From Zarea fungicola (taxonomy: Eukaryota; Ascomycota; Sordariomycetes; Hypocreales; Cordycipitaceae): DNA of 64,000 nt. The notes below the pieces were generated by a model, which made no database searches, had not been told where the DNA came from, and was given only the letters and a program-made list of their open reading frames with translations. This document shows positions 32,801-43,100 of this stretch, piece by piece; positions within the stretch are counted from its first letter, which is position 1, and every line of letters begins with the position of its first letter. Made by a program: the position numbers and the translations under genes. Location of the stretch: positions 62,001 to 126,000 of the forward strand of contig FWCC01000008.1 of the NCBI GenBank assembly GCA_900169235.1, given 5' to 3'.

Positions 32801-34811
32801 TTAGGGATGAAATGGCGGGGTCGGTGTCTGAGGAGCTGCTGTCCTCGGAAGAACTAGTAGTCTCCTCCGGCGATGCGCTATCGGTCACGGAGGACACATA
32901 CGCCAGGTATGATCGCAGAAATCCTACAGAACGAGCAAAACGTGGAAGAGCAGCACGCAGCAGTCGTGAGAGGGTGGAATCGAGGGCACCAGAGGCCTTG
33001 CTCATGCGCAGGTAGGCGTGGAAGCCAGGGCCAACAATGAAGCGCACCTCATCAGAGTCGAGGGTTGATGAAGGACGGAGGGCAAGCTTGAGCTTTTTAA
33101 GGAGGAGTTCGGCGATGCGCGCGTTGGTGGAAGGGTGAACCGATGTGAGTTCGAGAATCTGGAGCAGCGCGGCGTATTTCGGTAGACATCTATCGCGCCA
33201 AACCTGGGGGTCTTTGTTATAGGGTCCACGCTCGGGGAAGGGCGATATTTCGAGATTTTCGAATTTCGACACAATCTGGTCCTGCCAGCTCTGCGGCAGC
33301 TTGCAGGCGTTCTTGTCATTGGGTAGAGGAAAGGCGCCGTTTTCCATCATCTTGGGCAGCAATGTGCACAGCATCTCCTCGTTGGACCCATGTGAGCCAT
33401 GAGACCAGTGTGCCGAGAGGAATTTCTGAAAGTCGCCGCGCAGCAGGCTCTCGAACCGCCTATCCAGTTGGCAGAAGAGGGCGCAAAACGGGATGAACCA
33501 GCGCATGAGTGGCTCTCTTGTCAGCGATTGTATCAGGGACACAATCTGCGAAATAGGAAGGGCCTCGGCGGGGGCGTGGTGCCAAGCGATAGCCACGTTG
33601 ACGAGCACTCGCATCCACAGGTTGCTACTCTCTTCTTGGTCCAGCTCGTCGGCGGAAGGGTACAGAACCATTTTGGCGAGCAGTGCGACGAGCTGCTGGA
33701 TCAGCCTCTTCCAATTGCTGATGCGCGAGCCGGAGCGCACACCAGCCAGGATGCCTAGTATTCTAATGTAGGAGATCATAGCCCACGCGGGGGGTGGAAC
33801 TTCGAGCATAATGGCCTGCGACTCAATGGCGTCATATATGGCTTCGGCGTACTCGTCGAAATGCTCGGCGCGGCAGTGATGTATCGTGCTTGTTAAGGTG
33901 CCGCATATGATGTCTGTCCAGATTTGGCGGGCGCCAAGCGTCTTTTCTTGGCCAGGAATTGACGCCATGAGCGTCGTAAGAATCGGGGCACCCGCTGAAT
34001 GAATAGTGCCATCGGTTCCTTTGATGGCCGCGGCAAACATGGTCATGACGCCGTCGTTGTATAGTGTAAACTGGTTGTCGTCGGTCATGCTATATAGATC
34101 GTCTCGGATATGGTGGACAAGGTTGACGAGCGACGTCTCACGGTGTGATGGTGCGGCTGCCTTTCGCACCAGGAAGCTCATGGCTTCGGCAGCGAAGCGA
34201 GCAATGTGGCCCGGCAGTCGAGTCTTGCCGAGCAGTACCGACACGACCCGGTATGTCGGCAGTACATTTGGTACCAGCAGCTTGGAGAGATACTTGAACA
34301 AAAATGCAAGCGTTCCAAACGTCCACTCAATGACGTCGGCATCCTGCGGACAGCTCGCAATGGCGATTATGAGCGCCAGGCTTCTCTCGTAGTACTTTTC
34401 AAACCGCACGCCGAGGTCGTGGGCAAATGCCGTCAGCAGGTCCAGCAACGGCTCCAACCCTTCTTTGTCCTGCTTGCCAATGTATTCCTCAAGAAGATCC
34501 ATGATGCGTGTCTCATGATGCAGGATCTGCGCCAGGCTCTCGCACAGTGGAAGCACCTGTTGCTTGAATGCAACAAAGCATTTCGACATGTTCAGCTCGT
34601 TCCATTTTTGCAGCCCCGTCTGGAAGTAGGATGTGGCGGTCGATAGGTCCTCTTCGTCGAGGTCATGGCGACGGACGCGGCGCAGAGGTTGAAGCGAGTT
34701 GAACTGGGCAATCTTGTCGGAGAAGGACTGCCATCGGTGGTTCTTCTGATGTGGTGTCGAGTACTTGTTCTTGCGCACCTTGGCGATGCGGCCCGTGGAT
34801 CGGGACGGCAT
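26838..34811 (-). CDS. UTP20: U3 snoRNP / small-subunit processome protein Utp20
   Basis: A single uninterrupted exon of 7,974 bp encodes 2,657 residues, the size expected for Utp20 (yeast about 2,490). The N terminus is basic (MPSRSTGRIAKVRKNKYS) and followed by continuous HEAT/ARM-like helical repeats. Characteristic blocks include RFEKYYERSLALIIAIASCP near the N terminus, the central DRIM region and a later RSALTRGYQLHVLSYTMHS block. An acidic run of Glu and Asp (about residue 2,430) and a strongly basic tail (KKRRQARSAKRKIEAL) end the protein. Utp20 is needed in the nucleolus for early pre-18S rRNA cleavages and scaffolds the 90S/pre-40S particle. The gene is head-to-head with DRN1 across 372 bp. 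Despite its length no intron is needed, and I see no frameshift. Confidence 0.96.
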   Translation of the reverse strand: MPSRSTGRIAKVRKNKYSTPHQKNHRWQSFSDKIAQFNSLQPLRRVRRHDLDEEDLSTATSYFQTGLQKWNELNMSKCFVAFKQQVLPLCESLAQILHHETRIMDLLEEYIGKQDKEGLEPLLDLLTAFAHDLGVRFEKYYERSLALIIAIASCPQDADVIEWTFGTLAFLFKYLSKLLVPNVLPTYRVVSVLLGKTRLPGHIARFAAEAMSFLVRKAAAPSHRETSLVNLVHHIRDDLYSMTDDNQFTLYNDGVMTMFAAAIKGTDGTIHSAGAPILTTLMASIPGQEKTLGARQIWTDIICGTLTSTIHHCRAEHFDEYAEAIYDAIESQAIMLEVPPPAWAMISYIRILGILAGVRSGSRISNWKRLIQQLVALLAKMVLYPSADELDQEESSNLWMRVLVNVAIAWHHAPAEALPISQIVSLIQSLTREPLMRWFIPFCALFCQLDRRFESLLRGDFQKFLSAHWSHGSHGSNEEMLCTLLPKMMENGAFPLPNDKNACKLPQSWQDQIVSKFENLEISPFPERGPYNKDPQVWRDRCLPKYAALLQILELTSVHPSTNARIAELLLKKLKLALRPSSTLDSDEVRFIVGPGFHAYLRMSKASGALDSTLSRLLRAALPRFARSVGFLRSYLAYVSSVTDSASPEETTSSSEDSSSSDTDPAISSLIENLGSPSHEIRLVSLQLLQYMDKSASAIDLMLQIEETPLQLQNTRSIGMLMRNLGQAHALAGSSSWVAEAIPSFVFGMMTVKLSPVWDDAIETLKLVAQSKAGEEAIAKIAFRWIDMPSPRWKAPQGDGSALRRPVLSDFDCTAYMKLLRSGQKVQEDAMGAATKMLETFDQEQQLVEIVAEFARGRALKVFNALPAIAEKRSRQLVPHFLSWAGESEDTTEDPADEDADSGGDENWSLADRKAIIGVFSQVGNPKVLFQHEKVYEALLRLLENGDVEVQKLALKGILAWKQEAIKTYQENLEFLLDEARFKNELAVFLQDDELIKVAHRPELMPVLLRLLYGRTISKKGAASGRHGLQATRLAVIRNLTLQDMGDFLDIAVGKLRGVQVLGPSAVQLKASFSEPIITARQQVGFLNMISSLITEMGPNVSRYMEKVLNPVMYCLVYAGRNLRDVVSDEVEESDKASNASLLKVIRVTGIKCVISLFQNAQDFRWEPYHDLIIEEVVAPRIENLAVETTQGISGLMHLFFTWSVLPKSALFLAPHGKSLPVGVLPAVVDCITAAKTKDDVKIHSLEILRNLVKLAVAPASESEFNELIKAELLDANVKQVLASVTKVLEEQTVSHSLLEACIETILAFAVVVQNIENIQSVIRISSYLLNQPPRRVSPKAKGRILLIVESFVSMDHAGQDQQLLKQVYETLSALFSYFKDRENRQSLARALLALSKQDSEVAVVASLCDELNSYKKGRLDEPDYDRRLAAFTTIAAVHKGVVWSPKQWLPILHNLIYFIRDDQEFGVLSTNSADGLRRFVQNVADAQPAEVKLVFEETLKSVLVPSIHACARESSETVRRETLRVFGFLLSTMPDWPPIADLKGLLDEQNEEMAEPAFFFNLLSPAVARQLEALRALEAANVAHEMGSQNLAHFFIPLLEHFIFGREEGADDHGLSAQAITTISSLAMSLHWNHYRTTLQRYISYVGSKPELQKQTVRLAARFADALNASQETTEGEDAMEVDSEDVTAPDPKPVQKQRLALTVSKNQLPVDISDYFLPPLTKYLHEKDESEVSYRVPVGVIIVKLLRLLPERQMNQKLAAVLTDICHILRSKSIESRDLTRDTLVQIAVILGPGFFGFILRELRSALTRGYQLHVLSYTMHSILVASVPSFGPGDLDHCLPSIVNVVMDDIFGVVGQEKDAEGYTTQMKEIKGSKSQDSMELVAKTATITRLIDLVKPLQALLMEKVDLKMVRKIDALMSRITVGLLQNPAAESRDTLVFCYEVIQHVYTSQKPEMENKMDPRVRKYLVQKGAKRSGDRGKAVKHTYKLMRFAFDILRAMLKKHDGLRTPENIAGFIPIIGDAIVDGEDEVKISAFRLLAVIAKVPISGEDGVNIFRVAVRETTKSISTSTSTTTDLAQAALKLLSVILRDRRDVVVKDTAVDMLLGKLKDDFTEPLYRHVTFNFLRSVLERRIETATVYDSLDHVGIVMITNDDKDTRDLARGAFFQFIREYPQKKARWVKQLDFIVANLKYEREGGRLSVMEMLHLLLLKASDEFVQQVASTCFLPLFFVLANDDSEKCQLAAGELIKEIFRKSDKERMQQFLVLLRSWLDKKDNLPVLRLGLLVFGYYFEANEGAGKNKKDYRLVLSTIGDLLAKDVTELDADLVSTVIATVQLLTVQYPEQILTPENAQLWINVALCLQHEDGNVRLATIRLIAAYLADFAKQTGNNAPGKPLEGSYGLTLPVEKLQDFVRLGLNVLGGTQVDEALAKEVTQVIIFLGPRLADVPEKRTAKEADSIENDEEEEEEEEEAADQDDEEVVVAQRPRDIGYLFWRLSHILRKEIRPRAYAIVPKIYAMEALETIARRIPVERLRPSLRKCLEPLHHLTDPSIPVPFSADDEFRVKLDAIKTRAQIMMDSLQKKFGTAEYTKLLLTIREGVKKRRQARSAKRKIEALAQPEKHSRDKRKKLDRNKMRRKVRSTEQKTMRQTYKTW

Positions 34812-35183
34812 GGCTGACGGGATGCTTCTTGCAAGGGAGGAGAATTTCCCCCGAGCAAAACAGTGCGTTATTCCCGTCTTATTTTGTGTATTGGTTCGTA
34901 CAGCAAATCGGTGGTAAAAGAAGAAAAACTGAACCCGAATATGAAGCTTAAGGTCGAGTCCCCGCCAAAAAGTTTCCCAAATTTTTTGGCCGCCAGATGA
35001 TCGGTAAAACTGATAAGGCGAGAGCGGGGCGGCTTAGGCACTTTTCCAGCCAATGGGACTCCACGCGCAATTGTTATCGTAGCCGCCACTTTAATAGCTT
35101 TACCATCCAACTTCAACTTTCCATCAACAGCATTGTGCACTTGTGCATACATCCCAGACACCGCCATTGCGGTGAAATTTACA
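34812..35183. other. Compact bidirectional promoter UTP20/DRN1
   Basis: 372 bp separate the start codons of two divergent RNA-processing genes. A CCAAT box lies at 35050-35054 on the plus strand. No other gene is present. Confidence 0.6.
35050..35054 (+). promoter_or_regulatory. CCAAT box in the UTP20/DRN1 promoter
   Basis: The sequence CCAGCCAATGGG contains CCAAT, the core bound by the Hap2/3/5 (CBF) complex in fungi. It lies 130 bp upstream of the DRN1 start and 240 bp from that of UTP20. Function is inferred from the motif only. Confidence 0.35.
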
Positions 35184-36921
35184 ATGGCTTCGCCTAAGAT
35201 GTAGGTTCAATATATTTTCTCATACGCCATCTCATTAGAACCCAATTGCTGACGTTTCATCGCTTAGCATCGTTCTGGGCAGCCTTAATGGCAACTTAGA
35301 GCCCGCGTTCAAGAAGCTCGCCACGCTCCACGCGAGAAATGCGTTTACGATTGCCCTCCTTACCGGCGACTTGTTCGCGCCCGATACCGACGACACCATC
35401 ATAGATGCGCTGCTTGCTGGCCACTACACCCTCCCGCTGCCTACCTACTTCACGGTGGGTGCCCATGCCCTACCGGTGCGCATCGTTGCCAAGATCCAGG
35501 CTGACGAGGAGATTTGCCCCAACCTGCACTTTCTCGGCCGGCGTAGTGTCATTAAAACGTCCGAGGGTATCCGTATCGCCAGTCTGGGTGGTGTTCCAGT
35601 GGCCAATCCGTCCGACAACTCCACGGCGCAGTACTTGCCGTTCCACACAGAAGACGACGCCAAGAGCCTCAGAGGCGCCAACAGCGCAGACATTCTCCTG
35701 ACGTCTACGTGGCCGACAGGCATATGGAACGGGTCCAAAGCCGCTCTTGATTCGGCGCACAAGGGTCAGGTCGCTGCTGATCAATTCATCGCCGACCTCT
35801 GCGCGGCGCTGAAGCCCCGATATCACCTCTCCGCCTCACCCGGCCCGTTCTTCTACGAGCGCGAGCCATTTGTCCAGAGCTCTACCGATACAAATACAGA
35901 GAGTATTTCCATTACGCGGTTCATCTCCATGGCACCCTATGGCAACGACGCGAAGCAAAAAGCAATGTATGCATTCACGCTCAACAAATCAGACAACGCC
36001 GCACCGGCCGGCTCCACCGCCTCACCCTTCCTACCTGCACGAGACAAGAAGCGACCTCACAACGACGGCAACGATGAATCTTCTGGCTCGTACAGCCGCT
36101 ATGGCAGCCACTACGACGACAGCTCCCGCCACGGTCGGCGCCAGAAGCGCCATCGTCATCAGCAGCTCCCACCGCCCCGGCCCGACCAGTGCTTCTTCTG
36201 CCTCTCCAACCCCAACCTCGCCACGCACATGTGCTGCAGCATCGGCGAGGACGCCTACATCACCACCGCCAAGGGGCCACTTCCCATGCCCACGACGTTT
36301 GCCGCGCACGGCATCGGCTTCCCAAGCCACTTCATAATCGTGCCCCTCCCACACGCGCCCACCGCCGCCAGCCAGGGCAACCTCTCCGACGTCAACGGCG
36401 AAGCCGCCAAGACGCACCGCGAGATGGTACGCTTCCGCGACTCGCTCCAGTCCATGCTCGCCACCAAATCCAAGCGACGACTCGGCGCCGTCACCTACGA
36501 AATCAGCCGCGACCGCAACGTGCACTTTATATGGCAGCTCGTCGCCGTGCCCGCGGACCTCGTGCAGCGCGGTCTCGCCGAGGCCGCATTCCGCGTCGAG
36601 GCGGACAACATGCAGTACCCGGCCTTTGTGACCAAGGAGTTTGCCTCGCTCGAGGAGCAGGCGCAGTACGGGGACTACTTTCGCGTCTGGCTGTGGGCGG
36701 AGAATGAGGGGGACGACGTGGTGCAGAGCAAGGCGCTCGTCATGCCGCTCGATAGGGACGCGCGGTTCGACTTGCAGTTTGGGCGGCGGGTCCTGGCCAA
36801 GTTGCTTGGGTTGGAGAAGAGGGTGGTGTGGCAGGAGTGTGCGCAGACCGAGGAGGAGGAGACCATGGACGTAGATGCGTTCCGGGAGGCGTTCAAGGAA
36901 TGGGACTTTACTTTGGAGTAG
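35184..36921 (+). CDS. DRN1: CwfJ-family RNA debranching-associated factor Drn1/CWF19L1
   Basis: Exon 1 is only 17 nt (35184-35200); after a 67-bp intron, exon 2 runs 35268-36921, giving 556 residues. The join produces MASPKI/IVLGSLNGNLEPAF, the start of the N-terminal metallophosphatase-like domain (to about residue 230). The usual GDxxGN metal motif is GSLNGN here, consistent with a non-catalytic fold. A low-complexity Ser/Tyr/His/Arg linker follows. The CwfJ_C_1 domain begins at about residue 312 (QCFFCLSNP, then HFIIVPLPHAP) and CwfJ_C_2 at about 440 (EEQAQYGDYFRVWLW). In yeast, Drn1 binds the lariat debranching enzyme Dbr1 and late spliceosomes; human CWF19L1 is the counterpart. The product is therefore likely nuclear and involved in intron turnover. 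Confidence 0.92.
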
Positions 36922-38330
36922 ATCTCTTCCAGGAACTTTTTTTTTCTTTATTTTTTTTCTTTTCATACTGAGTACGATCTTTAGCATTTTGCCCGTTTTT
37001 TAAAAGCATCATGGCGTTGGATAGGGACTTGCTTGCACATTGCAATGGGGGATAGAGAAAGAAAAAGTAGTTATACCATGGAAGATGTTTTAACTTGCGT
37101 GGGCTTTTAGAGAACAACCAATTCAGGACAAATTCAACACGGTAAGCAGAAGGGACCAAAGGATTGTGAAATATTTTATTCGTTTTTTTGCTGTTACTCA
37201 TCTGTCTTCTCGTTTTAATCATCCCCCAATCTGCTACAAAAACGGTGAACTACTTTTTTGGGTTCCCAATGTAGACTTTTTCAATAAAAACTAATGTAAC
37301 CTTGAAGAGAAATCCCAATTTCTCAAGCAACAAAAAGGCACATTGATACATCCAGCAAACTCCAGTGATGTTTCACTCCTCCCCGCGAGGCGCCTGCAAC
37401 TGAAATGACAAGATGCGCAGCATGAAAATGCAACAGTTCTGCAGAACCATAGTTTGGGTTATCAAAGAAAACCAAAAAAAAAAAACTGACAAAAATCTTG
37501 GAAGTCCAAGGGCATAAAAGCTAGCACGTCCAGTGCAGAAGCTCGCCAAGAAGTAAACAATTGACAGGGAAAGAGAATCTCATCGTAAAAGAAAGGGGTA
37601 TAGACAACGCAAAAACAAAGACATTCAATTGCATTTGTGAAGCGGCTTATCGCAAGTGGGTGCGTAAGAGATACTATGCATAGTAAACTACACCTTGTGC
37701 GGTAGCTTTGAATGTAGTTAGGTGTTTGTGACCGGTATGGGGTCCAGGAGAGGTAGAATTGAGGTGGACATCATGCGAGCCATCACAAAAGTGCCATAGA
37801 GAGATGCTTCTCAGTGTTGTGTTGTGAGAGAGGTAAATTGATCACGCAACAAGCGGTGGAGCATGCTGAAATTCGGCGATTGAGAGGGAGCCATGACAAA
37901 ATGTTCGACAAGAGAATCAGAACAAAGCATTTGCGGATACTGGCAGTTGATTTTGTATTCAGATATGTCGCACATTAAATCGGAATGCAGCTAGGATGTA
38001 GCCATGCCAAAAATGAAAAGCGACGGAAACAAGGAGCACGGGTGAGATGGTGTGTTATGGCGGAAATTAGCGGTTGGAAGCAAGACAGGGCTTCACTACG
38101 GCTCAGGGCGGTTGCGTCCGGGGTAGTATGTGTTGAGACAACCGCGTGAAATATTAAGAGTTTCATGTACAGCGTGAGCCGCGGGGTTGTATATAGACAG
38201 TTGCACCTCATATGAGGTGCGGCGCCATAAGGCTGGCAGGAAGAGTTAAGGCAGGGTCCGGTAAAGTATGTCAGGGGAGAGATGGTTCAAGTTAGTCATT
38301 GGAGACAGCGCGATAGGCAGTTGGTAACCG
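36922..38330. other. Tail-to-tail intergenic region
   Basis: About 1.4 kb between DRN1 and CDC25, both ending here. It is AT-rich with several A and T homopolymers (for example near 36940-36960 and 37475-37490). No protein or RNA gene could be recognised. Confidence 0.5.
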
Positions 38331-40183
38331 TTAGTAGGAAGCCATGCGCCGAGTATGTGATCGCTCCGGTATGGGAGAGAAGCTACCCATGACGGGAAAC
38401 TGACGGGCCACAGGACGACTGGGGCCTGTGGGAGAGTCATTGACGCTGTGGATTCGCTGGCCAAAGGCAAAGGTCTGAGCACGGCTCAAGCCACCTTTGC
38501 GGGCCTTGAGTCTACCCATTTCCCGTTCACAAGTACGCTGGTGCTTCTCGTCGGACATTTCCACGTACTCGGGAGGATAGCATCGGCCACGGAACGTGGA
38601 AAAGAAGCCACTATAGCCTCCATCCAGAATGTACACCTCGGGATATGTCAAGCGAGGGTAGAATTCTGCATTGACTGTACGATCTTCGGCACGAACATGT
38701 CTGGCCATGAGAGGAGCACGGTGGGCAGAGTATTCACAGTGGAAGATGAGCAGAGATCTGCCACCAATAGGAGTCTTGAACAGCTGTGACGTCAGCAGCT
38801 CCTTGTCATTGTGGTTGACAGCACCCTCAATGTGGCCACCATCATACTCGTACTCGAAGCGGCAGTCGATGACCATTTTGTGGTCGAATTTTTCGTTGAA
38901 TTTGCCATCGAGAATGTCCAGCATTGTGTCCTGGGTAATACGTGGAATGGTATCACTCGGGTCATCTGACAGAAAGTGCGGAACAACAGGCTCATGGGCC
39001 TCTTCAATATCCATGACAGATTTCAGTGATGATGGGACAGGGTCAAGGGACTGAGTCTTGGCATTCATGACATCAGCGGGGCTCTCAAACATACTCAGGG
39101 AGCGGCGAACCTGCTTGCGGTTTCGCAAGAAGGGATTCGACTGGCGTCTCGCATGGTAGTTGAGAGGGGATCCGAGGCGACCGTGGCCACTGTTGGAAGA
39201 AAGGAATTGTGGCCGCGAACGCAGTCCAAGAGGAATTGGAGCACAGGGGCTATTTGATGAGGCGGGTCTCGATTCTTGAGGGGGTGACTCCGACTGGAAG
39301 CATTCTCCCAAAGAGAGATTGGAAGTGGAACGGCTGGCAGAGTCACCACCGAAGCTAAAGGGAGGGAGCTGGCCGTCGGCATCAGACCTGGCGCCAGCAC
39401 CGGTGAAGGTGTGGCCCTTCATACGGCTCAGCGGCGGCCGGCGTGGGGCAGCAATCCTACGGCTGGTATCATGTTAGCAAAATGTTGCTCGACCTTTTTT
39501 TCTTTCTTTTTAACCCAGCAAGACATACTCTGCAAACGACGGTGGCTTGGGGAACTCCAACGACGGTCGTGAAATTGGAGCCGGGGAGTCGAGCACCATG
39601 TCCTCATCCGGCGAGATGGAATTGGGCGTAGGGGAAGCAGCCTCAGATTGGATAGAGAAAGGAGTCTTGTGAGGAAGAGGAGAAAGCTCCATGTATTCGG
39701 TCAATGGGGCCGGAGAGGACGAAGGCAGAGGAGGGGTCGTCACGTAGTCTTGGTAACCAGAGCGTTAGAACACAGCAACTAGAGAAGAACGGGCCCGAAC
39801 CTACGTCTATTTTCAAAGCCGCCCATGACACTGGCAGTAAAGAGAGCTCGTCGGGGAGTTGGAAAGTGAGGGCTGCACACCGTCATTAGCATCTAGATAT
39901 CTGTGTGTGACGGTTGGAGGGGTGAGCTGTCCTACCTTGCTTCGGTGTCGAGACGAAAATTTTGCGAGAGATCGGCTGCCAGACTGGCTGCAGGAGAAGA
40001 ACCACGGGGTTCATTGGAGTTGAAAAAGTCGGAAGTACTCCTCTGAAGCTGTTCACGAAGGCTCAAGGCCGCGGTAGCCACAGGCCCTGCAAAGGAGTGG
40101 TGACTACGGAAGATGTCCCTGGCTCCCCAGCTGGGAGCAGGCATTGGGCGGTGCAAGGCCGCGAGAGGTGAAGAAGCTTCCAT
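38331..40183 (-). CDS. CDC25: M-phase inducer phosphatase Cdc25 (NimT)
   Basis: Four exons (40183-39936, 39872-39805, 39748-39529, 39462-38331) with introns of 63, 56 and 66 bp give 555 residues, all junctions in phase. The N-terminal 230 residues are Ser/Pro-rich regulatory sequence with many SP/TP sites, including RRALFTAS and YVTTPPLPS blocks typical of fungal Cdc25. The rhodanese-like catalytic domain begins near MLDILDGKFNEKFDHKMVID. Its signature loop HCEYSAHR (HC-X5-R, near residue 420) carries the catalytic cysteine and arginine. A conserved YPEVYILDGGY segment follows. Cdc25 removes inhibitory phosphate from Thr/Tyr of the Cdk1 homologue to trigger mitosis. The C-terminal extension has further SP sites. 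The second donor site (AGAC/GTAGG) is the least certain of the junctions. Confidence 0.94.
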
Positions 40184-43100
40184 TGTGGCGGATTGGAAGA
40201 GGTGGTAGTCAGATCTCGCAAAAAGTAAGAAATTTTTGCGAGATACTGAACAACCCGACTTGGTGGTTGGAGAAGAAAAAAAAGAAGCGTGAGGGTAAAG
40301 TGCAAAGTAAACGGTCGTGAAAAAAAAGAGCTCCACTGGCCTAGCAACGGGGCAACAGCGTGGAGGCGGACTTCAAAGCAGCCGGGTGGGTGACGTCGAG
40401 GACATGAAATCGTAGACAGCTAAAATATTCAACATGGACAAGTTGACGTGATTTGCATTACGAGTTGGCAGTATTTATTTCAAGGAAGAAATCGATCGTT
40501 TATATCGTTGGTTGGAACCGGTGGTACTGTGCAAGTAGGCGGCAGTCGGGTCGTGGGTAATCGTCAAACGGATTGTGTAGACCGTAGAGAACGGCGCTGA
40601 TGGTGGGTGGGTTCGTGCGTTGCTCAAAGGACTATTCCGGGAACAATGAGAAGGAATAGTACAAAGAAACGACGGGCGAAGAGGAAGAAGGTCGACGAAG
40701 AAGGTCTTTTATTAACTTTTTCTTCTATTGGTCGTCTCTGTGAGTGTCGTGTATGGGCTGGTAGCAGTAACCAGTTTTTTGGTGTGGATTCTCGCCGGTC
40801 CAGGCTTGGAACTGGATGGCTATTGCGTCTGACTGACTGACTCTGTTCCCGGTCGGCGGCGACAAGGTGTTGTATAACAGCAAAGGCAGAGAGAGTCCCG
40901 AGGCAATAAAGTAGGCAAATAGGCTGCTACTGTGTGACTTGCTGGCTGAACCAAGAAGAATAGAAACACACGTAAAACAGAGCAGCCGGTCGGTATCGTA
41001 ATACACAAAGCTTTACCTACGTACGGGAATGTTGTTGGCCTCAGACGGGCTTCTCTTACAAGAGAGGGGGGGTTGAGTAAGTAGGCAAAGAAGTTAATGG
41101 TGCGGGAGCGGCGGCTTTTTGAATTGTGGTGCACCACAGAAGGTGTGAAGCGCCGGAAAGCAGAGCAACCAGAGCCAGGATAGACGGATGGAGTTGTGAC
41201 GTTGTTAGGGGTGATGTGGTGGACAAGGCGGATGGATGCGACGCAGCCTTGCGGGAGAAGAGGAGGGGCGGTGTTGGATTTGGCGGCGGCGGTGATGATG
41301 GACGCAGGACAGAGGTGCAGCAGTAGTGCAGTAGCAGTGCAGCTATTCGTTGGTGCCAAGGTACCTGGACGCTGTAGCAGGAGTGTCTCTACAAGATATG
41401 GCACTGGAGCATCAACCTGCAGTAGCCGCTGAAGGTACAGGAGGCTTGCAGGGCTTACAGGGGGCCTCGTCCCTCTGCAGGAGACTATCGGCGACTTGCC
41501 TGCCTGCTGACGAGTGACGAGTCGAAGCAGCCCAGGGCAACAACCTTACGATGGAGGCTGATAGGTTCGTTCCCTTGCTCGGCCGCCAGACTCTGGCAGC
41601 GAATTCTAGGTTCTGGTCTTGTCTTCAGCTGGACCTCGCAACCCCACTGGCAGGGGGTGGTTGCTGCGGGTGCCATACAAGCGGCATGGGCATGGGTGAT
41701 GCTGGTGGAGGCGGCGCTGCCCTGGAGATGCATCATCATCATCTTGTTCCCAGAAGAGGCCAAGCTGCCCCCAAGCTTCACCACGCCACACCAATTATGG
41801 CCTGTGGGTACGTACCAATTGGGACCAAGGTATGTGGGCCTGGGTTGCTCCGTCGCACGAGTGGGGGTGCAGGAGGAAGTGGCGCCGTCAGTCGACAGGG
41901 AGGCTCTGGCGCCATACTGTGAAGCCTAGAATACAGCAGTGGCAGCCGCTAACAACCTTGACTTGTATAAGAATCGTCCATCCTTGAATCACTAAACTGC
42001 CAGAATGCTCACTAAAAAAAAAAAACCATTACCCACTGTCGAGGCTAACCCCAATGTGCCCAGTATCACTGATACCGCTATAATAACTGCACCATTCTTT
42101 GTTCGCTGGAAGACGATCCACAGGGGAGCATCCGTAATACACAAGTCATTATGAAGACTGGCGCAAGCTTGACTGTCATATATCGTGGTTACCTGGCACA
42201 GAAAAACGGGCACCAGGTCTCCTGGTTAATTGCCAGTTTTACTTTTACTCGTCGTATGTAATACAAACACTGATAATTAACACATGTCAAGGCGGCATCC
42301 TGCTGTCCGGGTGACCAAGTAACACTGCACAGAGGTGCATTAACTGTCACTGACTGCCCTAGTGCTTGATACCAGTACAGACAGACTACGAGATGTATAG
42401 ACATTCATCATGTCGCCACCTAGCTTCATCTACTGCATAGTTGGCAATTGGTGACCGTGCTCGTAATGCAGTCAAGATCACACAAAGTCAACATGCTCAG
42501 TGCAAATTGCACAACAGGCACTGGAATCTCGAACAACCCATATCCAAAATCTGACACAAAAAAATCCATGGTTCATAATTAGTCCAGCCATGTATGCCAA
42601 AGTGTCTCGGCCTCTAATCTCGCTTGATAACCCTGGACAGCATCGTAAAATACCAAGGGTAGACATGCTGCCGCCCGCACCGGTCCAAGTACATACATAC
42701 ATCCATAGGACCATAGCTAACTACCAGTAGTTCTTGTTTCACTTTTGCACGCGACAACCCGCACAAGACTGATTCGTCTCTCATGTATGTCTGTGTCTCG
42801 ACGTTATTACGTTCATCTCTCTCCCGTCCGCATTCATTTCATCTGTGCCAACCCACGAATTACTGTATTACCTAAGTGGCTCCTCCATCATCAGTCAACT
42901 GTGTAACCCAAACCCAAATCTGTGTGATTTTTTGTAGGGGCGGCATCAGTCAACCCGGTCTAGTCTGGTGGTTGACTCGGGGCGGACGAGTGGACAGCCA
43001 CGTCCCGGCCTGGACTCACCATAACACAAGACCTCATATTCTCCGTATTCTAGGTTCTATTTATCAAGGCAGGCGTTCCTACTCAAACTATCTCCAGCAT

